Origin: GYS-P2D sp964489125
GTDB lineage: Bacteria; Bacteroidota; Bacteroidia; Chitinophagales; Saprospiraceae
Assembly: GCA_964489125.1 (NCBI GenBank)
Contig: CAZAXY010000070.1
Location: 1 to 20,625 of the forward strand
Direction of reading: 5' to 3'
Length of the DNA stretch: 20,625 nt
Position 1 is the first letter of the stretch; each line of letters begins with the position of its first letter. This document shows positions 14,155-20,625 of the stretch, piece after piece. A program made the position numbers and the translations under genes. The notes below the pieces were generated by a model. It saw only the letters and a list, made by a program, of their open reading frames with translations. It searched no databases and was not told the origin of the DNA.

Positions 14155-17100
14155 TTGCCGAAATACTTTTTAATCCTATTGTGCTACGTTCTGTGGTCAT
14201 GCAATGACAAGGAGTCAGTACCTGCAACATTTGAGCTTCATGAAGAAGGTCGAACAGGTATATCATTCAACAATAAACTTGAGATAGATATAAAGTTGAA
14301 TATTTTCAACTATATGTATTATTACAATGGTGGAGGACTTGCCGCTGGAGATCTCAATAATGACGATCTTATTGATCTGATTTTTACTTCCAATCTTGGA
14401 AAAGAAGAGATCTATCTTAATAAAGGAGATTTACACTTTGAGAAAATTGAATCCAACGTTGATGGTGGACCCAATTCATGGACCAATGGCGTATCCTTAG
14501 TAGATATCAACGGTGATGAACTATTGGATATTTATTTATCGCAAGTGGGCTCTTACAGAAACTTGGATTGTACTAATAAGTTATTCGTTTGTACTGGTAT
14601 AGAGGGAGGTGTGCCTTTATATGCAGAGAAGGCTGCGGAATTTGGAGTCGATTTTAAAGGATTTAGCACGCAAGCGGGTTTTTTTGATTATGACTTAGAT
14701 GGTGATTTAGACATGTACTTGATGAACCATTCTCTACATCATAATGGGACTTTTGGTCAGCGCAATTCTTTCATCAATAAGGTTGATTCCATCTCTGGAG
14801 ATAAACTTCTCCGAAATGATAATGGAAGTTTTGTAGATGTGACTGAGGGATCGGGGATATTATCGACGGTAATTGGTTACGGCCTTGGATTAGCATTTGG
14901 AGATGTTAACAAAGATGGTTATCCAGACATATACGTAGGCAATGATTTTCATGAGAATGATTATCTCTACATCAATCAAGGTGATGGAACTTTCGAAGAA
15001 GAGCTTACGCAACAAATAAAACATACGTCCAGATTTTCTATGGGTGTTGATATAGCCGATCTCAATAATGATGGATGGAATGATATCATTTCACTTGATA
15101 TGTTGCCCGAAGATCCTGTTATTCTCAAGAAATCCGAAGGAGAAGATGCGCTGGATATCTTTAATTTCAAATTAGGTTATGGCTATAATCATCAATACGC
15201 AAGAAATAACCTACAGCTCAATCAACAGACTAATTCTTTCTTGGAAGTTGGGGCCTTCGCAGGTGTGCATGATACGGATTGGTCATGGACACCTTTGCTC
15301 GCCGATTTTGACATGGACGGGACTAAGGATTTATTCATTTCTAATGGAATACCCAAGAGGATGAATGATATTGACTATATAAATTATATAACCAGTGGAA
15401 AAGACATTCAATATCACATACAATTCGATCATTTAGAACAAACTGATTTAGAAGCATTAGAACAAATTCCAGAAATCAAACTGAAGAATAAGTTCTTTAA
15501 GGGTTCTACAGATCTGCGCTTCAGTGATATGAAGCATACGATTAGAAATAATAAAATAAGCTATAGCAATAGTGCCATTTATGCAGATTTAGACAATGAT
15601 GGCGACTATGATATAGTCACTAATAATATAGAAGACAATGCCTTCATCTATGAAAATCTATCAACCGAGCAATCTATAAAACTAATTCTAAAGGGTAATA
15701 CCGAAAATACCTACAACATAGGAGCTCAAATTGAAGTATCCTATGAAAATGGTAATGTGCTTCATTTTAATAATTATTCTACCAGAGGGTTTCAATCGTC
15801 ACACATAGGTCCGGTCTTGTTACCTGCCATTGGTGCCCGACACATAAAGATCATATGGCCTGACGGGAATGTTACAGAACAAGAGATTATTGATGCAAGA
15901 ACTGGAATCATTGAAATCAATCAAAAGGACGCTCAGCCACATGATGGTGTTGTTGAAGATAATTCTACCATCGACGTACAAGACCTATCCAAAGAGCTTA
16001 ATGTGCACCGATATCATAAGGAGAATCCATTTGTTGAATTTAATCGAGAGCCACTGATACCATTCTCCACTTCTACAGATGGACCTGCGTTGGCTATAGC
16101 AGACATTAATGGAGATGGATTAGAAGATTTTTATATAGGCTCATCTAAGCGGAATCTATCACAATACTATTTACAAAATGCTGATGGATCCTATAGTATG
16201 GAAGAGCCGATAGGTGCCCAATCAGATTCGATATATGAGGAAGTCGACGCAATTTTCGTCGATGTTGACAATGATACTGATATGGACCTCATTGTAGCAA
16301 CAGGAGGTAACGAATATCGCCTCAATTCAGAATTCACACGACCCTTGCTATATATCAATCAAGATGGATCACTTAAGAGAGATCTTGGAGCGTTCAAGAA
16401 TATTCATTTAACGAGCGCAGCAATAGTCCATGCTGATATCAATAAAGACGGTTTTCAAGATATATTTATTGGGGCCAGAGCAGTCCCAAGGAGTTATGGC
16501 AAAATTCCAAGTTCATTTGTATTGATTAATGATACAAAAGGCCACTTTATTAATGATACTACTTGGTTGGAGAATAGGGAACTAGGTTATGTAAAAGATG
16601 CCGAAATCGCTGATATCGATGGAGATGGAGATGTCGATATATTACTTGCACTCGAGTGGGGTTCCCCATCGTATTTAGAAAATCAAGGCGAACGCTTTGA
16701 ACTCAAGAACTTAGTAGATGCCTCTGGATGGTGGAATAGTATTAATAGCCTTGATGTGGATAATGATGGAGACTTAGATATTATATGTGGTAATCTCGGT
16801 ATGAACTCAAGATTGACTGCCTCGATTGATGAGCCGGTAAGAATGTACTATAATGATTTTGATGGCAATGGTGTTAAAGAGCAAGTTCTCACATCATATT
16901 TAGATGGAAGAGAGCTCCCTTTTTCGAGTATTTTGGAATTGCAAAAGCAAATCCCAGAACTCAAGAAAAGGTTTATTTATGCCAAAGATTTTGCGAATGC
17001 ATCAGTTGTCGAGTTGCTATCTAAAGAAAAAATAAACTCCTCTATAATCTATGAGGCTACTGAGTTCAAACATTTACTACTGATAAATCAAGGCAATGGA

Positions 17101-17439
17101 TCATTTTTATCTGAGCCTCTACCTATAGAATCACAATTCACTCAGATTAACAAGTGTTTGGCGAGAGACCTAGATGATGATGGCTATGAGGATGTCCTCA
17201 TCGGTGGTAACTACTATGATTGCAATGTACAGATGGGTCGATATGATGCATACAATGGAGGCGTTTTACTCAATAAATCTGGCAGATTAACCTATGAACG
17301 CTTTGACGAGCCTGTTCTATCTGGGCAAACTCGTAACTTAGGTAGTACTATGAATAATTCCCATGGAGAATTGATCATAGGTGCGCAGAATAGCGACTCA
17401 TTAAGACTCTTCAAAATAGATGTACTTGAGACGGAATAG
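14155..17439 (+). CDS. VCBS/FG-GAP repeat and ASPIC/UnbV domain lipoprotein, paralog 1
   Basis: 1,094 residues from a TTG start. The frame holds no ATG near the signal; an in-frame TAA at 14140-14142 limits the start to ATA 14143 or TTG 14155. The short signal YFLILLCYVLWSC puts the lipidated Cys at 16, so a surface or periplasmic lipoprotein. At least 13 DxDxDGxxD-type Ca-binding loops are seen, for example at 66-74, 117-125, 178-186, 250-258, 302-310, 384-392, 478-486, 650-658, 761-769, 820-828, 867-875 and 1005-1013. They form two beta-propeller-like blocks flanking an ASPIC/UnbV domain (~507-590, GAQIEVSYENGN; STRGFQSSH; IIWPDG). Near 922-957 lies a conserved non-repeat segment (LELQKQIPELKKRF...VVELLS). 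Such proteins often follow SusCD pairs; a role in ligand or partner binding is inferred. Overlaps paralog 2 by 20 nt. Confidence 0.88.
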   Translation: MPKYFLILLCYVLWSCNDKESVPATFELHEEGRTGISFNNKLEIDIKLNIFNYMYYYNGGGLAAGDLNNDDLIDLIFTSNLGKEEIYLNKGDLHFEKIESNVDGGPNSWTNGVSLVDINGDELLDIYLSQVGSYRNLDCTNKLFVCTGIEGGVPLYAEKAAEFGVDFKGFSTQAGFFDYDLDGDLDMYLMNHSLHHNGTFGQRNSFINKVDSISGDKLLRNDNGSFVDVTEGSGILSTVIGYGLGLAFGDVNKDGYPDIYVGNDFHENDYLYINQGDGTFEEELTQQIKHTSRFSMGVDIADLNNDGWNDIISLDMLPEDPVILKKSEGEDALDIFNFKLGYGYNHQYARNNLQLNQQTNSFLEVGAFAGVHDTDWSWTPLLADFDMDGTKDLFISNGIPKRMNDIDYINYITSGKDIQYHIQFDHLEQTDLEALEQIPEIKLKNKFFKGSTDLRFSDMKHTIRNNKISYSNSAIYADLDNDGDYDIVTNNIEDNAFIYENLSTEQSIKLILKGNTENTYNIGAQIEVSYENGNVLHFNNYSTRGFQSSHIGPVLLPAIGARHIKIIWPDGNVTEQEIIDARTGIIEINQKDAQPHDGVVEDNSTIDVQDLSKELNVHRYHKENPFVEFNREPLIPFSTSTDGPALAIADINGDGLEDFYIGSSKRNLSQYYLQNADGSYSMEEPIGAQSDSIYEEVDAIFVDVDNDTDMDLIVATGGNEYRLNSEFTRPLLYINQDGSLKRDLGAFKNIHLTSAAIVHADINKDGFQDIFIGARAVPRSYGKIPSSFVLINDTKGHFINDTTWLENRELGYVKDAEIADIDGDGDVDILLALEWGSPSYLENQGERFELKNLVDASGWWNSINSLDVDNDGDLDIICGNLGMNSRLTASIDEPVRMYYNDFDGNGVKEQVLTSYLDGRELPFSSILELQKQIPELKKRFIYAKDFANASVVELLSKEKINSSIIYEATEFKHLLLINQGNGSFLSEPLPIESQFTQINKCLARDLDDDGYEDVLIGGNYYDCNVQMGRYDAYNGGVLLNKSGRLTYERFDEPVLSGQTRNLGSTMNNSHGELIIGAQNSDSLRLFKIDVLETE
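14679..14702 (+). repeat. 24-nt exact repeat shared by the two FG-GAP genes (copy 1)
   Basis: Seven Ts followed by the codons for DYDLDG. An identical 24-nt stretch lies at 17965-17988 in paralog 2, in the same domain position (third Ca-binding loop, FFDYDLDGDLD in both proteins). Confidence 0.85.
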
Positions 17440-20400
17440 AAATAGAATATTATTTCCTGCACTCCTGATGACTCTATTATATGTCTTCGCTTGCACTGAT
17501 GAATCTGCTCCTGAAGAGCAGAATTATTTGTTGACCTTGTTAGCCCCCGAACATACCGGTGTAAACTTTACTAATGAAATTATAAATACACCAGATTTCA
17601 ATATTTTCAATTATCGGAATTTTTATAACGGTGGTGGTGTAGCTATTGGAGACGTTGATGGGGATGATCTGGATGATATCTACTTCACGGCTAATATGGG
17701 GCTCAACAAGTTATACCTTAACAGAGGGGAATTGCGATTTGATGAAGTTACTAACACCTCAATTGCCCTCGAAGAGATGTGGAGTACTGGAACAGTAATG
17801 GTCGACATCAATGCCGATGATCAGCTTGATATTTTTGTTTGTAATGCTGGACTAAGAGGCGAAGATCGATCTAACAAATTATTCATTAATCAGGGCAATT
17901 TGCAATTCGAAGATCGAGCTGAGGAGTATGGTCTTGATGATAACGGATACACAACACATGCTGCTTTTTTTGATTATGACTTAGATGGAGATTTGGATGT
18001 ATATATCCTCAATAATAGTTTTATTCCTGTCAACACCCTTAATTATAGCAATAAGAGAGAGCTTAGATCGGATGATTGGCCTGTTAAGGACTTCCTTAAG
18101 GGCGGTGGAGATAAGTTGTTGCGCAATGATGATGGGCGATTCACTGATGTTTCTGAGCAAGCCGGTATTTATGGAAGCCTGATAGGATTTGGCCTAGGAG
18201 TTACTACGGGAGATGTCAATGATGATGGTTATCCAGACATTTATGTGTCCAATGATTTCTTTGAGCGTGACTACCTATATATTAATAGTCAAGATGGCAC
18301 ATTCTCAGAAGAATTAGTAGATCGTATAGATCAACTTTCACACTCCTCTATGGGAGCGGATATTGCTGATATTAATAATGATGGGGCATTAGAGATATTC
18401 GTTACAGATATGCTTCCTGATAATGATTATAGATTAAAGACTACCTCAACTTTTGATAATATCAACTTGAGGACTCTTAAGGTTGAGAATGGCTTTTATA
18501 ATCAGTTTATGCATAATACGTTGCAGTTGAATGATGGCAATGGCAATTTTACAGAAATATCCAACTTCAGTAATGTATCTGCATCAGACTGGAGTTGGGG
18601 AGCATTGATGTTTGATGTCAATAATGATAGTTATAATGACCTTTTCGTAAGCAATGGGATTCTCAATGATGTAATCGATCAGGACTTTATCGATTTCTTT
18701 GCCAATGAAGTGATTCAAAACCTAGTTCTGGACGGCGAAAAAGCAGCTGTAGACTCTATAGTAAGTAAAATGCCCTCAGTTCCATTGAAGAATAAATTAT
18801 TCATCAACCAAGGGGACCTCACTTTTAAAGATGGCGAAGAAACGTGTGGCATTGATAAGCCCAGTTTTTCTAATGGGGCTGCCTATGCAGATTTAGATAA
18901 TGATGGAGACTATGATCTGGTTGTGAACAATGTTAATGACATTGCTGATATCTACGAGAATAAGGCCGCTAACCCTTTTGTAAGCTTTGAGTTGTCATAT
19001 AAAGGTGAAAATATAAATGGTATTGGATCAAAAATAGAGTTGTATCAAGGCAGTCAGATACAGGCCAAAGAGCTATATCCTTCCCGAGGATTTCAGTCTT
19101 CGTCTGATTATACTATAATATTTGGATTGGGTGATCATGTAATCGATTCTGCCATCGTCATTTGGCCAGATCAAAGCCAGCAGAGACTAGTTGATCTTAA
19201 TCTAAATGAACACCATCAGATTGACTATAATCCACAGCTTAATAGAATTGATAAAGGATCTATAGATTCAATAGTCAATACGACATTTCAGAGTGTAAAG
19301 AACGATTTTGATCGGCATATAGAAGATGACTACATAGACTTTTATTACGAACGCAATATTCCTATTCAGCTATCTAAGGAGGGTCCTTGTGCTGCCATAG
19401 CAGATATCAACGGTGATCAGATTGATGACATATATATAGGCGGATCTGCAGGCCAAGCTCCTCAATTGTATGTGAGTAATGGCAATGGATATAGAAAGCA
19501 ACAACAAGAGTATTTTGAACGATTTAAGGCATTTGAAGATACGGCAGCAGCATTCTTTGACTGTGATGGCGATGGAGATCTGGATCTGATAGTTGGGAGT
19601 GGGGGAAATAATGTCACCTACGTAAATAATGCCTATAGAGATAGGCTGTATATCAATAACAATGGACGATATGAACTTGAATTAAATTCGACACCACCTA
19701 AATCGTATAATACAGGCACAATCATCCCTGCGGACTTTGATAGTGATGGTGATATGGATTTATTTATAGGAAGTAGATCTTTGTCAGGCGAATATGGAAT
19801 TAGCCCAGGCAGCTTCATTCTTGCTAATAATGGCAAAGGTCAATTTCTGGACGTGACAGAAAGGATTGTTCCAGAATTGTCACTTGCTGGGATGATAACA
19901 GATGCAATATGGGCCGACATACACCCCAATGAAGGAACAGAGTTGTTGTTGGTTGGTGAATGGATGTCTCCTAAGGTACTCTCCTACACTGGTGCGAGAT
20001 TTGAAATATTAAGCACAGCGTTAGATTCTCTAGCGGGTTGGTGGCAGTCCGTAGCAGCGATAGATTTAGATGGAGACAAAGACTTAGATTTCGTGCTAGG
20101 TAATTTGGGGACCAATTTTTATCTGGAAGCAAGCAATGATGAACCATTGTTCCTATGGATATCGGATGTGGATAAGAATGGATCATTAGAAAAGATCATC
20201 ACTCAACGTCGAGATGATAAGGATTATCCGATAATCACTAAGAGAGACCTCGTAGATCAAGTACCCTCTCTGAAAAAAGAAAATATACTACACTCCAGTT
20301 ATGCCAATAAAGCAATCAACGAGCTGTTTTCTGCCGAGCAATTGGAAAATGCAATTATAAAGAAGATTAATACACTATCGTCATATGTAGTGATTAATGA

Positions 20401-20625
20401 TGGAGACAAGTATACCATTGAAAAGCTTGATAAGCTAGCACAACTGTCTTGTATAAATGAAATGGTCGTAACAGATGTAGATGGGGATCAAGACGAAGAC
20501 ATCATCTTCGGAGGGAATAATCATTTTTTTCAAGCTCAGTTCTCGATGCTTGATGCATTCAAGGGAGAATATCTCGAGAATCAAAACGGTAAGCTGAAAA
20601 TGATTTCTTCAGAGGCTTCAGGTCT
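17420..20625 (+). CDS. VCBS/FG-GAP repeat and ASPIC/UnbV domain lipoprotein, paralog 2 (3' partial)
   Basis: Open to the window end; 1,068 residues visible, and comparison with paralog 1 suggests about 40 more are missing. The ATG at 17420 follows an in-frame TAG at 17417-17419 directly, so no earlier start exists. The N-terminus is a clear lipoprotein signal: MYLRRNRNR, then FPALLMTLLYVFAC with lipidated C25. About 13 DxDxDGxxD-type loops are present (DVDGDDLDD, DYDLDGDLD, DVNDDGYPD, DLDNDGDYD, DCDGDGDLD, DFDSDGDMD, DVDGDQDED and others). The ASPIC/UnbV domain is near residues 520-595 (GSKIELYQGSQ; YPSRGFQSS; VIWPDQS). The conserved RDLVDQVPSLKKEN...NELFS segment lies near the end. Domain order equals paralog 1, so this is a tandem duplication that has diverged widely. 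The 20-nt overlap implies coupled translation. Confidence 0.9.
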   Translation, partial: MYLRRNRNRILFPALLMTLLYVFACTDESAPEEQNYLLTLLAPEHTGVNFTNEIINTPDFNIFNYRNFYNGGGVAIGDVDGDDLDDIYFTANMGLNKLYLNRGELRFDEVTNTSIALEEMWSTGTVMVDINADDQLDIFVCNAGLRGEDRSNKLFINQGNLQFEDRAEEYGLDDNGYTTHAAFFDYDLDGDLDVYILNNSFIPVNTLNYSNKRELRSDDWPVKDFLKGGGDKLLRNDDGRFTDVSEQAGIYGSLIGFGLGVTTGDVNDDGYPDIYVSNDFFERDYLYINSQDGTFSEELVDRIDQLSHSSMGADIADINNDGALEIFVTDMLPDNDYRLKTTSTFDNINLRTLKVENGFYNQFMHNTLQLNDGNGNFTEISNFSNVSASDWSWGALMFDVNNDSYNDLFVSNGILNDVIDQDFIDFFANEVIQNLVLDGEKAAVDSIVSKMPSVPLKNKLFINQGDLTFKDGEETCGIDKPSFSNGAAYADLDNDGDYDLVVNNVNDIADIYENKAANPFVSFELSYKGENINGIGSKIELYQGSQIQAKELYPSRGFQSSSDYTIIFGLGDHVIDSAIVIWPDQSQQRLVDLNLNEHHQIDYNPQLNRIDKGSIDSIVNTTFQSVKNDFDRHIEDDYIDFYYERNIPIQLSKEGPCAAIADINGDQIDDIYIGGSAGQAPQLYVSNGNGYRKQQQEYFERFKAFEDTAAAFFDCDGDGDLDLIVGSGGNNVTYVNNAYRDRLYINNNGRYELELNSTPPKSYNTGTIIPADFDSDGDMDLFIGSRSLSGEYGISPGSFILANNGKGQFLDVTERIVPELSLAGMITDAIWADIHPNEGTELLLVGEWMSPKVLSYTGARFEILSTALDSLAGWWQSVAAIDLDGDKDLDFVLGNLGTNFYLEASNDEPLFLWISDVDKNGSLEKIITQRRDDKDYPIITKRDLVDQVPSLKKENILHSSYANKAINELFSAEQLENAIIKKINTLSSYVVINDGDKYTIEKLDKLAQLSCINEMVVTDVDGDQDEDIIFGGNNHFFQAQFSMLDAFKGEYLENQNGKLKMISSEASG
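17965..17988 (+). repeat. 24-nt exact repeat shared by the two FG-GAP genes (copy 2)
   Basis: Identical to 14679-14702, in direct orientation 3,286 bp downstream; it encodes the equivalent Ca-binding loop of paralog 2 and includes a T7 run. Confidence 0.85.

Noticed and set aside
17985..18182. Plus-strand ORF of 65 codons inside the second FG-GAP gene
   Set aside because: Out of frame with the continuous FG-GAP reading frame, which is uninterrupted from 17420 to the window end.

Overview
The window looks like a chromosomal stretch of a marine-type Bacteroidota, perhaps close to Saprospiria/Lewinella; the lineage is an inference. Support comes from a SusC/SusD outer-membrane uptake pair, very large FG-GAP/ASPIC-UnbV lipoproteins, promoter elements of the Bacteroidota TAnnTTTG type, and starts preceded by A/T-rich sequence rather than Shine-Dalgarno motifs. 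I see no tRNA, rRNA, CRISPR array, insertion sequence, attachment site or origin. No stretch longer than 300 bases lacks a gene.

Layout. (1) 2-371: the 3' part of an RRM RNA-binding protein with a Gly/Arg-rich tail, closed by a strong terminator. (2) 438-2580, plus strand: an enolase-superfamily dipeptide epimerase followed 10 nt later by a DUF1611 protein. This pairing matches the DgcA/DgcN module for D-glutamate use described in marine bacteria. (3) 2618-3118, minus strand: a PyrR-like phosphoribosyltransferase. A good Bacteroidota promoter just upstream argues for a start inside the longest ORF. (4) 3221-5897, plus strand: a three-gene operon made of a membrane-anchored 2x[4Fe-4S] protein, a CCG-domain (heterodisulfide-reductase-like) protein and a small conserved protein overlapping it by 11 nt. 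It looks like a membrane electron-transfer module. (5) 8334-6008, minus strand: an acyl-CoA carboxylase carboxyltransferase subunit overlapping a helical protein of unknown function. (6) 9376-8510, minus strand: an AraC-family regulator divergent from the next block. (7) 9615 to the window end, plus strand: susC, susD, a terminator-like hairpin, then two tandem paralogous lipoproteins of about 1,100 residues packed with Ca-binding DxDxDGxxD loops. The second runs off the window and lacks roughly its last 40 residues.

How the parts may work together. The AraC regulator probably senses a ligand and controls susC. SusC/SusD would bind and import an oligomeric substrate, and the two FG-GAP lipoproteins would be surface partners made at lower level because of the hairpin after susD. 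No degradative enzyme is visible, so the substrate cannot be named. The epimerase/DUF1611 pair suggests recycling or catabolism of peptidoglycan-derived D-amino acids. The Fe-S operon and the carboxyltransferase operon point to acyl-CoA and redox metabolism but are not obviously linked to the uptake locus.
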